NCBI RefSeq assembly: GCF_905163445.1
Contig: NC_053197.1
Location: 3,286,001-3,350,000 of the forward strand
Reading direction: 5' to 3'
DNA: 64,000 nt
Source: Pararge aegeria
Taxonomy: Eukaryota > Arthropoda > Insecta > Lepidoptera > Nymphalidae
Positions 25,301-35,858 of this stretch are shown here, in pieces. Under the pieces are notes generated by a model, which saw nothing but the letters and a program-made list of their open reading frames with translations, was not told the origin of the DNA and ran no database searches. Made by a program: the position numbers and the translations under genes. How positions within the stretch are numbered: the first letter of the stretch is position 1; the number at the start of each line of letters is the position of its first letter.

Positions 25301-27561
25301 ATAAAAAAAAGTCTCAGAAAATTGCTACTAGTTCCTATAAATTGCCAAAAACTACCTTCTTCTTCCTTTATAAGCATTTTTAATTAAAAATTTCCAACTA
25401 ACCTCTCGTAATCCAGACATGTCGTATACAACCAACGCGTAGTTATATAAAACAGTATTTCCCCGAATCCTGGCCAGATTTGGAAACAGGTTTCCCAGCG
25501 TCTCTAATCCGAAAACACGGTAAACAACCATAAATCCTGTCACCTGAAAAATACACCAGAACATCCTTTATTTTTATAGACTTTACTTTGGTATTAGTGT
25601 CGTAAGCCCAATGCCACAGAATAAGTATACAGTATAGAAGAACCTCTTTATTAAATGATGAAATGTACTCTATACGCACGTTTCGCTCCAACACCGTAGC
25701 ATCCTCAGGAGATGTTGACTTTAAAATAAATATTTGTAAGTACTTCTTAGAGAATGATAAAGATTGAAGAAGTTATAACCAAAGTACAGAATCTCCTGCT
25801 TTTTGCGGAACATAGCAAATAAAAAGCTTGATTTTCAATGCGTGTCATGGAATTCCGCAAAGTAAAGCCTGCTTTTATTCAGCAAATAAAGGTTGAAATA
25901 ATGTGTTTATTTAAACTCTTAGATAAAAGATTCTTATTTATGAATTAAATACGTTTGCTGTCTCTTTTTGTTTATTAACGGCTACTTGATTGGCGTACAT
26001 GCTATTATCTGTGTGTTAATTATTTGTCTTCAGTTAACTGTTAAGCCCTAATAAATAAAATACAATAGAAATAACTTTTTAATTTTTGTTATAACTACTA
26101 AGGCACACAAGCCAAACTCAACTACCATAAACACCATAGCAAACGGCTTACAGCACGTTCAACTAACCATATTACCGTCTTACTGACAAAGTGCGAGTGA
26201 ATATTTAGGCAGGCTTTCGCGAAAAGCTGCTGCTTTTTTATCTACTATTAAGGAACTAACTGCGAGACGCAGAAATATGTGAGCAAACTGTCGCTAAGTC
26301 TTTTTTTATGTATGTAGACGTGTGCTTGACTGGAATCAATGATGATGATGCCATGAAGGTGAAGCGCGCTTATTTTATCCTTCATTATCATCATCATCAT
26401 CACTTCAACCGATTGAGGTCCACTGCTGGACATAGGTCTTTTGTAGAGAGTTCCAAAATCCACGGTCCTGGGCCGCTTGCTTCCAGCGGCTCCCAGCGAC
26501 TCGTTTGATGTCGTCTGTCCACCTTGTTGGGGGCCGACCAACACTGCGTTTTCCTGTGCGGGGTCGCCATTCAAACACCTTGGAATCCCAACGTCCATCG
26601 GTTCTCCGAGCTATGTGCCCCGCCCATTTCCACTACAGCTTAGCAACTCGCGGAGCTATGTCGGTAACTCTGGTTCTTCTACGGATTTCCTTATTTCTGC
26701 TTTGATCACGTAGAGATACTCCCAACATTGCTCTTTCCATCGCCCGCTGAGTGATTCTGAGCCTTCTTATGAGGCCCATAGTAAGCGACCACGTTTATCC
26801 TTCAGTCATCCTTATTTCTACATTATAAAAGCACGTGCAACTTAGCGTCTTGCGTTATATTTTCTCATAACAAGGGTTGGAATCATCACCATCATCATAT
26901 CAACCCATTACCGGCCACTACAGGGCCTCCTCTCACAATTAACAGGTGTTAAGGCCGTAGTCCACCACGCTGGCCCAGTGTGGATTGGTGGACAAGGTTG
27001 GCATGTCCACTTGGTATCTCGTGCCTCCATTTTACAACGTGGCCAATGTTAATAAACGTCTTCTAGAAAAGCACGTACGTATAGGTCACTTTTAAATTTT
27101 TCACCAGGTAAGATACATAGATGGGGTCTTTATTGCACGTATAGAAAAAAAACAAATTAAACAAAACAAAAGGTAAATAAATATAAATGGACGAATGGAA
27201 AGGTAAATTAATATAACTTTTGTTTATTTATTGTATGGAAAAGTGACGTTTGACAGCAGTGATTGCAAGATTTGCGCCTGTCGTAAGCCTGATGCGAGAT
27301 ACGTAATCGCCCTGCCGATCGTAAATTTAAGTTTTATGAAAAGTTCTTACCTCTTTCAATTTAGGAAACAAAACATTCTTAAAATCTTGAGGCTTCGTCC
27401 TTTCTAGCGGGGAAATTATCAGGTCCCCGATCACTACTGTACAGTTCTCCAACTTCGACAGCAGAGCCTTTCTGTGTATGTTCATGTCGATGCAAAAACC
27501 GTTATGCTCCCTGGGCTCGAACGTAGCTACGCACGAGAAACTGATCGTTATACCGATTAAC
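17510..27561 (-). CDS. Insulin receptor-like decoy, kinase-less, membrane-anchored
   Basis: Homologue of the insulin/IGF receptor ectodomain without a tyrosine kinase. Exons on the minus strand: 27351-27561, 25403-25543, 24580-24785, 22124-22270, 20778-20940 and 17510-19369. Every junction is GT-AG and phase-consistent, giving about 908 residues. Order: L1 (exons 1-3), furin-like Cys-rich (exons 3-5), L2 and fibronectin-III repeats (exon 6), one transmembrane helix at about residues 836-859, then a 49-residue tail and a stop within the same exon. Kinase-less InR-like proteins are known in insects (for example the secreted decoy SDR of Drosophila); this one keeps a membrane anchor. Inference: it binds insulin-like peptides or heterodimerises with true InR and dampens signalling. 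The first visible exon begins inside the signal peptide region (LIGITISFSCVA, phase 2), so the true start exon is missing or lies in the adjoining repeat. Alternative: a pseudogene. However, all six exons are open, which argues against that. Confidence 0.9.
19690..20112 (-). mobile_element. LINE 3'-tail repeat (family R), nested
   Basis: Same family as 31505-31863 plus 32150-32240, on the opposite strand. Landmarks: ACGCTTTCACGCAAAAACTG, TTTACACCATAACTCCGAC, and a CGCAGACGAAGTCGCGGGC end. It interrupts another repeat (family Q) whose two halves lie at 19465-19660 and 20120-20330. Strand is given relative to the 31505 copy. Confidence 0.7.
20342..20602 (-). mobile_element. LINE reverse-transcriptase fragment in decoy intron
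   Basis: Contains WFNVNNLVLNAKKTKCVEF, the RT segment after the YxDD block in non-LTR elements (W-x-N-x-L-x-LN-x-x-KT). Only about 85 residues are open. It lies in the intron between decoy exons 20778-20940 and 17510-19369. Confidence 0.7.
20778..24785 (-). CDS. Decoy receptor, L1 end and Cys-rich exons
   Basis: Exon 24580-24785 reads VGLHNLLKIDRGGV, then LTCFADTIDW, the standard end of InR L1, and enters the Cys-rich region. It ends at GTGCGT in phase 2. Exon 22124-22270 supplies ENCSSECLGC and GECVPRCPDDT and ends at GTATGT. Exon 20778-20940 supplies YCLTKAECL and CVSECP and ends CKDCQK at GTTAGT. Cysteine spacing follows the furin-like repeat pattern of insulin receptors. The unusual donor positions were chosen because they alone keep phase and homology: the first two exons run on past the donor as open reading without similarity. 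Confidence 0.87.
20970..21300 (-). mobile_element. Degenerate RTE-like LINE fragment
   Basis: Contains the ATGTCATCCGTCCACCT...GGAGGCCTTCCA block and the GCCCTGCCCATTGCGACTTTAGC block, both found in better-kept form at 2240-2540 and 26390-26790. It lies in the intron upstream of decoy exon 20778-20940. Confidence 0.5.
22429..22846 (+). repeat. 209-bp near-identical tandem duplication in decoy intron
   Basis: 22429-22637 (CATATTATATACTTGTACTAGG start) is repeated from 22638 with only isolated differences (TATATT/TATTTT, GAATATCAA/GAATCTCAA). Within the intron between exons 22124-22270 and 24580-24785. Confidence 0.9.
23325..23510 (-). mobile_element. SINE family B with internal deletion
   Basis: Tail CATCATATCAACCCATTTCC then a jump to TAACTTAGAAAGGTTAGATG and the head GATTCCATCTCGGCCCCCCG, CTGGGCTGTCACCGC. 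The central ~90 nt of the family are missing. In a decoy intron; a further tail fragment lies at 26883-26995. Confidence 0.65.
23900..24210 (+). mobile_element. SINE family C
   Basis: Head CAGTGGTGAGGCGCTGTGG, then TCTGGTGGGAAGCTTCGGG, GACAAAGACGTGTCGCC, and CTAACAGATAAGCCATCTTA with CATCACCACTCACCACCAG. In a decoy intron. Partial family C copies also occur at 8140-8330, 27955-28210 and 54290-54440. Confidence 0.7.
25075..25290 (+). mobile_element. SINE family A, 5'-truncated
   Basis: Starts within the head (TGAGTCCAAGGCTGTGGGT), has the body GAAAATGTTTGTGT and the GGGGCTAGAT end. It lies in the decoy intron between exons 24580-24785 and 25403-25543. Confidence 0.65.
25403..27561 (-). CDS. 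Decoy receptor, L1-domain exons
   Basis: Exon 27351-27561 encodes the end of a hydrophobic leader and the start of L1 (NGFCIDMNIH, then LENCTVVIGDL, typical of the receptor L-domain first strands). It ends FPKLKE at a GTAAGA donor. Exon 25403-25543 continues with VTGFMVVYRVFGLETL and NLFPNLARIRG and ends at GTTAGT. The juxtaposition recreates the canonical InR L1 order (FPKL, YxxxFRVYGL, LFPNL, IRG, NYALV). The L1 fold is the primary insulin-contact surface in known receptors; here its core motifs are well kept. Both exons join in phase 0. Confidence 0.9.
26390..26790 (-). mobile_element. RTE-like LINE C-terminal fragment
   Basis: Minus-strand translation includes GKRSVGRPPTRWTDDIKRVA and DRGFWNSLQKTYVQQWTS, the conserved tail of a very common lepidopteran LINE ORF2, followed by an ATG/ATC-rich 3' tail. 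It lies between the first two visible decoy exons. Clade assignment is an inference. Confidence 0.75.
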
Positions 27562-27617
27562 CTAAAAATATAAATATTGGATAGAAGCAGGCGTAGGATT
27601 ACTTTGCGGAATTCCAT
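27562..27617 (-). other. Possible repeat-supplied start/leader for the decoy gene
   Basis: Upstream of the acceptor (TTTTTAG) at the first visible decoy exon, the frame stays open through MEFRKVILRLLLSNIYIF, starting with an ATG at 27617. Unspliced reading would give a plausible signal peptide ending SFSCVA. The ATG portion, however, lies in a MITE end (TTGGATAGAAGCAGGCG ... TTTGCGGAA) seen elsewhere in the window. Either a remote upstream exon splices in here, or the repeat has donated the start. Confidence 0.35.
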
Positions 27618-27900
27618 GATATACTATGAAGATTAAGCTAAATTTGCTATACTCCGCGAAAAGCAGATCTGTATAGTGTAATTCATAATTTCTTCAAACT
27701 TTATACACCACGCCAAACAGATCTAGGGCAATGTACTCTCTACGCACGTTTCCGACGCCGGAGCGTCCTCAGATGTCGACTTTACAGTGAATAAATTGTT
27801 AAGTCAACATCTCATCATTTATAATCATCTCATTTAATAATTGCCGAAGATCCGTTTGGTATGGAGTATAAAGATTGAAGAAATTATAAATTACACCAAA
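27575..27900. mobile_element. MITE-1 copy abutting the first visible decoy exon
   Basis: TTGGATAGAAGCAGGCG at 27580, TTTGCGGAA at 27603, then AGATGTCGACTTTACAGTGAA and ATTGCCGAAGATCCGTTTGGT. Begins 14 nt beyond the splice acceptor of exon 27351-27561. Confidence 0.7.
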
Positions 27901-28619
27901 CAAATATAGCAAATTAGGCTTATTTTTCTTAACATATCCACAAATAAAACCACTATGTATATATAATTTTCGGTAGGGAGGTAATAAGCCACGGACAAAG
28001 CCTCCCATTTTAAATGCATGCTAAGTGATTCAGTGTTCCGGTGTGATGTCGCGTAAAACACATATGCAATAATAGGTAAGCCCGCTACCATCTTAGATTG
28101 CATCATCACTTACGACCATTTGAGATTGCAGTCAAAGGCTAACTTGCAGTGGAATAAAATTCAAAATACTTGTGTAACTTTTGGTTGCTCTCCCACTCCC
28201 AAACCAATAGGGTCTTATTATTAAACGTTTAAATAGTTATGCAACGTTTTATGACATTCTGAGAAGTTATTAATGCACTGTATCTTTATAGGTAGTTCAT
28301 AAGAATTAGTTATTAATTCAAATTCAAATTTCATTTATTTCAAGTATGCCTAGTTTATAAGCACTTTTGAAACGTCAAGCCAGTCTATTTGTAGTGACTC
28401 TACCACCGGTCCGGAAGGCAGACTCTACCAAGAAGAGCCGGCACGAAACTCAGCTAATTGCTCCTTTTCAACATCTTGTGAGAGATTAAAGCAGAGTGGC
28501 CTGCTACCAAGCAGCCTTGTCAGTTAGTAATTTATCAATCGTGTGGTAACCACGATTGATTAAATACATTGTTTAAACTTAGGTAAAGGTAGGACTAATA
28601 TTCCTTCGGGTATGATGTT

Positions 28620-29950
28620 ATAAAGACATATATCCATCCCCAAAAAAGATTTCTGTACTCTTCTTTTGTTCCTTTAATAAATAATTAGGTACACAACTAA
28701 CTTATTTTATTGATTAATTTAAATGCACGTCGTTATAAATTATTACTAGGTACTGATACTGTACTCATTAGCCTAACCTTAGTGCCAGTGTAAATTGTGA
28801 TAATGAAGTTGATAAGGCTAGGACAAAAATTAAAGTCCTAACAACTTGTAGCTTGGGTTAATGCTAGCGTGTTGGTTTGTTTGCTTATCCTTCTTTCACG
28901 CCCTATATAAGCAATCAATTTACTTGAATTTTAGTATAGAGTCAGTTGGAAGGACGGAGAGAAACATAGGCTTTTTATCCCAGTAAAACGAACAGTTCCC
29001 ACGGGATTTGTAATAAACCGAAGTAAATGCAGACGAAGCACGCAGTCAACAGCTAGTGTTTCATCATCATCACATAATTATTTCTAGCAGGTAGTAGTAG
29101 AGCTTTTTGGGACAGAGCTCGGGCTCGAGCTTCGGGGAAGTGCCATGCTTATTTCTGCCGCTAAGCCGCAATGTTGCAATTCTGTGTTCAGGTCTAAAGA
29201 GCGTGGCTGCCGGCGTAATTAGAGGTACATGAGACTTAGGTAGAAACAATGCTTGACTTTTATACATAGAAGAAAGACAAATTTCTTTAAGCTTAAGTGA
29301 TATAAAAACTTTGATCATAATATGTATACACAGAATTAAGAACGTACAGAAACCGTGAACACGACTAGTAGTGTATCTCCAACAAGCGGTTAGTCACTTC
29401 ATACCATTTCGCATTAGTGATCGATGCATTTAGCACAGTAATTATTTGACCTCTAATGTACTAGACGTTTACCATAAAAGGGGAGAATGAGAAAAAGTTT
29501 GTGGTCTAGCAAAATTCCTTGGGTGTGAACATGCGCGGGGCATTTTCATTGCAATGCAACAATTGCTGAATGAGGGTTCTGTTAGTTCTCAATTCTGAGT
29601 ACGTATATTAGATACGTACCAAATTAACGTGGTTTTCGCCATGTCACCTTTAGCTTCTTCGCATCAAATCGTTTATACTTCTTCTGTTTTCGAGCTAGTC
29701 GCCTTTTCAGTAAGAAACGGCCAAAAATTCTCAAGAACGTACCACTCGAAATACACATGATTCTTCAACTCTATTTTCCATTGCACTTTAAATTAAGTTT
29801 GTTCATTCAATGCGTTCGGTTTAAGGAGCTTACTGATCAAGAGCAATTAAAGATGAGATTCATATCCGCTAACTACCCAATACAACAATACAACAGAGAA
29901 TAAGACAACTACTTATTTTTTTATTCCACCAAAAGCTATAGCTGATGATA
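28620..29950. other. Gene-free stretch upstream of decoy gene
   Basis: A LINE-type tail (TATCCTTCTTTCACGCC, GCAGACGAAG) occupies about 28860-29060; the rest is AT-rich and unassigned. It would be a place to look for the missing decoy leader exon, but no candidate with a signal peptide and phase-2 donor was seen. Confidence 0.45.
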
Positions 29951-29954
29951 AGTA

Positions 29955-30235
29955 AATGAATAAATAAATAAATATACTACGACAATACACACAGCGCCAT
30001 CTAGCCCCAAAGTAAGCGTAGCTTGTTTTAAAGTTACTAAGATAACTGTTGAATATTTTTATGAATATAATACACATAAATACTTATTAATATACAGATA
30101 AACACCCAAACACTGAAAAACATTCATGTTCATAACACAAACATTTTTCCAGTTGTGGGAATCGTACCCACGGCCTTGGACGCAGCAAAGCATGGTCGCT
30201 GCACAATGCGCCAACCGGCTGTCTAAATTGTAACG
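29955..30235 (-). mobile_element. tRNA-headed SINE (family A)
   Basis: Minus-strand copy: CGCCATCTAGCCCCAAAGTAA at 29995, AGTTGTGGGAATCGTACCCAC (B box complement) near 30150, and GTCGCTGCACAATGCGCCAA near 30193. Confidence 0.8.
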
Positions 30236-30359
30236 GGAACTTATGATGCAGTCCAAAATGGTAGAGGGCCAACCTGTTAGGGCCGAAGCTTCCAGACCAA
30301 GACCGGAGAAAATTCAGAAATTATAAGGCTACCCTAAGCAATATAAGAGTTCTGTTTTC

Positions 30360-30750
30360 ACGGCCGATTGGGGCAGTGGGCAGCGACTCTGCTTTCTGAG
30401 TCCGAGGCGGTGGGCTCGATGCCCACAACTGGAAAATGTTGGTGTGCTGAACATGAATGTTTTTTTAGTGTTAGTTAGTGTAGTGGGGGTTAATCCGTAT
30501 ATTATAAGTATTTATGTATATTATTCATAAAAAAGTATTCATCAGTCATCTTAGTACCCATAACACAAGCTACGCTTACTTTGGGGCTGGCTAGATGGCG
30601 ATATGTGTATGGTCTTGTATATTTATTTATTTCATTAAAAGGTAAAGATTGGTAATCTTAGTACCCATAATACAAGCTACGCTTACTTTGGGGCTGGCTA
30701 GATGGCGATATGTGTATGGTCTTGTATATTTATTTATTTCATTAAAAGGT
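30360..30750 (+). mobile_element. SINE family A with duplicated tail
   Basis: Full head-to-tail copy from 30362 (GCCGATTGGGGCAGTGGGC) to 30633. The terminal ~95 nt (TCTTAGTACCCATAA to TTTATTTCATTAAAAGGTA) are then repeated at 30656-30751 almost exactly, including the same GGCTGGCTAGATGGCGATATG variant. Confidence 0.8.
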
Positions 30751-31504
30751 ATTTATTCTTGGTAATAAATATCGTAGGCCTAGTTACACCTAAACCATAA
30801 AACGACGCAGGGTGTAAATCACCAGACTCTCACAAGGTATTTTACCCTGGCATTAAGCGTACCCAGCTTCTGGTCTAGGGAGGGAGCAAGTAAGATTTTT
30901 TTTAAGGTCAGATGGTCCGCGGCTGTTTTGTGAAAACTTATTTAAAGGTCCCTCTATATGCTCGATACTGAAGCCAAACTGTATTTTTTTCTGTTTGTCT
31001 GTCTGTCTGTATCTTGGCCGCAATCAGTGGCGTGCACTTCACAAAAGCACTGCCTATCCTTTTTAGACTGCATCTCGCTTACTTACCAACAGAAATATAT
31101 TCCAACTTATTTTAAAAGGAGACAGGTTAATAATTCTTACACTTGTTCACACTAACTTCTCATAAACTACCTCCCTAATTGTAACCTGTATAAAAGTTTT
31201 ATACCTATTTAGGTTTGCTATTTACTTTTATTTTTGGTATTGCAATGATTGCAACGGGTTTAATATCATCGCGGCACTACAAGGAAAAATATTGAGTTCA
31301 CGACGGAATTGTTATATTATTATTGTTATAATATTTTTGTACTATTAATTATTACTAGCGGCCGATCAAAGTAATGCCAACGTACAGACTGAGGTCGGCA
31401 TGGGTGCAAATTATTTAATTACGCCCATGAAGATTCGATAGGCTACTAATTTAGGAGTTTGATCTCAAGGGGTCATACTTTTACAGGGTGATGTGAAGAA
31501 AAAT

Positions 31505-32240
31505 ATAGCATACTAGATGTTGCCCGCAACTTCGTCTGCGTTTGATTTTGTTTTTTGATGTGGCATTGAATTTAGTTGTAGATCTAAAAAAAATTATAGT
31601 ATTCAGTATCGCTAAGCCTTAAATGCGGGGTTTGCTGCTGTCCGCTGAGGAGTTCTGTCCTCTATCTCCAACCACAGTTTGGGCAAAATTAAACACATAA
31701 TATTATAACCTCTATAGTACAAAAATCATTATTTAAATCGGTTATAATTTGTCGGAGTAATGGTGTAAAATCGTCAAACACTCATCCCCTCACGGCCAAA
31801 GGAACCGAGGTTAATGTCAGAATAAAAAGTATCCTATATTACTTCTAACATTTCCAAGAATATCGTCGGCCGACTGGCGCAGTGGGAAGCGAACTTGCTT
31901 TCTGAGTCGTGGCCCACGGCCGATTCGATTCGATTCGATTCCCACAGCTGGAAAATGTTTCTGTGATGAACATGAATGTTTTTCAGTGTCTGGTTGTTTA
32001 TCTGTATATTATAAGTATTTCTGTGTATTATATTCATAACAATATTCATCAGCTGTCTTAGTACCCATAACACAAGCTACGCTTACTTTGGGGCTAGTTG
32101 GCGATGTGTGTACTGTCGTAATATATTTATATTTATTTATATTTAATATGTGTACAAAGTTTCATGAGGATCGGTTAGGTAGTTTTTGCGTGAAAGCGTA
32201 ACAAACAAACTTACATTGACATTTATAATATTAAAGAAGA
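31505..32240 (+). mobile_element. LINE 3'-tail repeat (family R) split by a SINE
   Basis: Homologous in reverse complement to 19690-20112. Sequence matches run from 31505 to 31863 and resume at 32145 (AATATGTGTACAAAGTTTC), with a tRNA-headed SINE between. AATAT occurs on both sides of the SINE (31859-31863 and 32145-32149), consistent with a target-site duplication. Confidence 0.75.
31864..32144 (+). mobile_element. SINE family A inserted in a LINE tail
   Basis: Head GGCCGACTGGCGCAGTGGGA. A (GATTC)n slippage run sits in the B-box region at 31922-31940. Body and GGGGCTAG end intact. Splits the family R repeat and is flanked by AATAT. Confidence 0.8.
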
Positions 32241-32838
32241 AGTTCGTCTAAATCATAAAATAAAATTTTGCATAAGCCAATGTGTCAGATTTTGCTTAAT
32301 TACCGTGTCTTTCTTTTATCGTTACGTATCTTATATCTGTATAGATACATATCAATCGTGCGGTAGCTTGACAAAATTACAATGTTGCCCGTTCGATGTT
32401 TTTTTTTGAACAGTTCAAAAAATTGCGAATTTATAGAAAAGCCACGCTTTGTTTGCAATACAATATTGCATATAATTACAATTGATAAAAAACCATGAAT
32501 TGGTGGGATTATTATGATGGTCGGTGGTATTTATGGTGGGGTTGTTGGTGTTTGGAACATCGTGAAAAAAAGTCTATTCCATCTTTACTATGAAAGTCGA
32601 CCTCCCGTGGTCTAACAAGTTACAGGCCTAGGGTTTGATTCTCGGCAGGAGAAATTTTTTTTTTTTTTTTAGTTTATTGTTCAAAATAAAAGTAACAAAT
32701 ATTTTTCCAACATAATTATCCATCCCCTTAGAAACTATGCGTTTATGGTGGGGATGGCAGGTTTGCAAGTGTATATCTTAAAAAAAAGAAAAAATTTATT
32801 CAACTACTTAATCTTAATGTAAAAATATTTAGACAATC

Positions 32839-33216
32839 TTAATCAAACAGTGGCATTTTTGAACTATTAGCTAAAAAATGTCTTTTACAATTTCTTAAAA
32901 ATATATGTTTTTTTCCATTTACACATTGCAAAGCAGGTGGGAGATCTTCAAATATTTTGGGTAATATGTATTTATAATTCCTTCTTCCGTACACATTATG
33001 TGTTTTCGGTAGAATAAACTTTTTATAACTAGGCAGTTTCCGAAAATTACCATCTCGCCCTTTGCGTCTAAGATGTTGTATATTACCAAATTCTTCCTTA
33101 AGTACAGCTAACGTAACTTTGCTCTGCACTGGCAATAATTTACAATATGTGAATAATTCATGGCATTCCTTTGAATATTTTAGTTTGATTTTTTTATGTA
33201 CTATGGTTTTTAACAT
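32839..33216 (-). mobile_element. LINE reverse-transcriptase C-terminal remnant
   Basis: A 125-residue open frame ending in the style of non-LTR retrotransposon ORF2 tails: HNVYGRRNYKYILPKIFEDL, then LPPALQ and a Lys/Arg-rich end. No intact RT domain precedes it, so it is a 5'-truncated copy. The clade (Jockey/CR1-like) is an inference. Confidence 0.65.
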
Positions 33217-33324
33217 TTTTAGTTGTATATTCGGGTAATATATGTTTTATATGTTCTACCATAACTACTCAGACCGTATCCAATTATTGAGTCTGCTATT
33301 AAGATTTCCGAATTTTTCTCACGT

Positions 33325-33545
33325 CTGGTCTGGTGGGAAGCTTCGGCCGTGGCTAGTCACCATCCTACTGACAAAAAGGTGTCGCCAAGCAATTAAGCGT
33401 ACGATGCAGCGTTGAAACCATAGATGGGTGGGTTTAATACATCTGTTATAGCTGTAACAGGTTAGCCAGCTACCATCTTGACCGCATTTTCACTTACCAT
33501 GAGGTGAGATTGCAGTCAAGAGCTAAATTGTAGTGGAATAAACAA
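33325..33545 (+). mobile_element. SINE family C, 3' part
   Basis: From TCTGGTGGGAAGCTTCGGCC to AGATTGCAGTCAAGAGCTAAA and GTAGTGGAATAAA. Head missing. Confidence 0.7.
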
Positions 33546-34324
33546 AGAAATTACGGTTAGCGACTGTCTGGTTGGTTACGATGTCATTATTTACTCTATT
33601 ATAAAGCTGAAAAATTTGTTTTGTTCTTTTTACGAGCTAACCTAAATAGCTAAATTCTTGAATAAGGATGTAAAATAATTAACAAAATAAATACAATTAT
33701 CCCAAGGACCGCTTTATTTCTCAGGCAGTGCGACAAGTTATGTCAGCGTATATTTATACGAGAAATAAATATTGATCGAAGTTGTATATCGACTAAGTTG
33801 CGGGCAACTGCTAGTTTATTTAAAACATGAAGTTTGTTCTCATCTTATGTCATGCTCATATTCTCTTACACAAAATGCCATAGCTCCGTCGTCGAGTAGT
33901 AATAAAACAGCATGTATAAGAGACCCGCGGGTCAAGTGGACTTAACAAGTAATATTGCATTTCGTGCTCGGATGTACGACATTTTGAGTGCATACTTTAA
34001 AACAACGGTTAGGCAGCTTTTAGGCAGGGATTTCCTTCTGCCAGCAAATTTTCCGTCTCCAAATTGCTGTGGTACTAGAACCGGATATAGGTTCAAGAAT
34101 TTTTGTATTACGTTGTCAAACAACGAGACAAGTACGTAACTAATCGCGGCTCAGTGCTTCATTCCTCTATTACAACTTAAAGACGTATAAAATTCTGCTA
34201 CTGAATATAAATAGAATCGCTTTCACACAGATCTTTTTTTCTACGCCCATTGGCAGATCAGGTAGATTGACCATCTTTTGTTAAATTGAAAACCATCGTC
34301 TATTAACAGAGCTGTTTTAAGCGT

Positions 34325-34945
34325 TGATGGCGCAATCATTATGAATTCGGCTTTACTTTCAGAGGATCAAGTTCGAATACCAGCACGCGCCTCTATTTTT
34401 CCTGAGTTATGTGCTATTATGAAAATTAAGCTTAATTTGCTACACTCCGCGATCAGCAGCAGAATCTGTATGGTGTAATTTATAATTACTTCAATCCGTA
34501 TACTCCACAGACAGATCCTCGGCAATGTACCCTCTACGCACGTTTCGGTCCGAAACCGGAGCATCCTCAGGAGATGTTGACTTTACAATGAATAATTGTC
34601 ACAATGAATAATTGTTACAATGAATAAGTCGCGGAGTATGGCAAATTAACCTTAATTTTTATAACATAATATTATTCCGCAAAGTAACGCCTGCTTTTAT
34701 CCAATATTGAGTAATGTGCGTTTAGAGCAATTAAAATATCAACTTCATTTATGAAGGAAACATCGTGAGTTAACCTGCATGCCTTAGAGTTCTCCATAAT
34801 GTTCTCAAAGGAGTCAGGAGTCCACCAAACCAATATGGGCCAGCGTGCTGGAATACTGCCTTATTCACCTTCCCTAACCCTTCTCATTGTGGGAGGAGAC
34901 TCTTGCCCTATTGTGGTTCGATAAATGGTTGATATGATGATGTTC
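34325..34945 (+). mobile_element. SINE family B split by a MITE
   Basis: The head (AGTTCGAATACCAGCACGC) ends at 34411 in GAGTTATGTGC. A MITE-1 copy fills 34412-34715, and the body resumes with GAGTAATGTGCGTTTAG and CATCGTGAGTTAACCTGCATG. The near-repeat GTTATGTGC/GTAATGTGC flanking the insert could be a target-site duplication. Confidence 0.7.
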
Positions 34946-35621
34946 TCTGTTTATACAGAGCAACACTTCGCAGGGCATGCAAGAACCACGTCCTACAAGT
35001 TATCTTTATCGACCTGAGGCGTAGATGTTAAGCTAATGCCTGTATTTACACGGGCAACCACGCTTTCCAGACCGGAACACAGCAATGCAACTTGGCAGCA
35101 GCAATAAGCATGGCGGTAAAATCTCGTCAGACAAGCTCTGTCACAAAAAGCTACACTCCTAGAAGGTCGTCGACATTATCACTTTTATTATGGTTGCTTA
35201 CGACTTACATATACATTACAGAATCTACGTAAAATGTATCTGCAGACCACCATTTTCATTTTATGTTTCTTCCACTAAAATAAGACAAAAATAAGCTCTG
35301 TAATATTAACATTGTAAGTACATCAAAATATGCAGAGCTTATAGAGAGCTACTGGCAAACAAATAGAAATAGAACTGTTGTGCGTTTGTAGAAAAACTCA
35401 ACACACATATTTTGTGTATAACAGAGCACTGGCTCACCAAATCTTTATAGCGGTACACATAAATAACTTCATATAATTGTCAAGTGTGTTCTGCAGAAAG
35501 GCTCAATTTTTGTGCGTAGCAACTTAACTTTTAAAGAAGGAAAGATGTGGTAAGTCTTCCTGTAGAACGCATAGCCTTGTGTTGATCTGGAGTAATAGAT
35601 TGCGTATACCGTCCCCCTTCA

Positions 35622-35623
35622 CC

Positions 35624-35655
<32 letters not shown>

Positions 35656-35656
35656 C
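35622..35656. repeat. (TA)n microsatellite
   Basis: Uninterrupted TA run with one TTA slip. A similar TA run is at 15215-15241, and an ATG run at 10230-10251. Confidence 0.9.
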
Positions 35657-35858
35657 TATCTGTACTTATCAGTATTTCATGGTCGAGTTGATTTGTTTGC
35701 AACTCAGTTTGACCATCCATAAAAGGTACACCTGAAACATATAACAAACATGTATAAAAAATTAAGCTTTTGAAAGAAGGAATAAAAGTAAACAGGAATA
35801 TGGGCTGCTAAAATTTAAGTACATTTTGTCCAAAAAAACTCAAAATATCTGCATACTG

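Noticed and set aside
26248..26713. Overlapping frames of 116, 78 and 66 codons on both strands
   Set aside because: All lie in the LINE C-terminal fragment at 26390-26790; no independent gene evidence.
29955..32144. tRNA-like A and B boxes
   Set aside because: They are heads of SINE family A with no closed cloverleaf or acceptor stem; not genuine tRNA genes.
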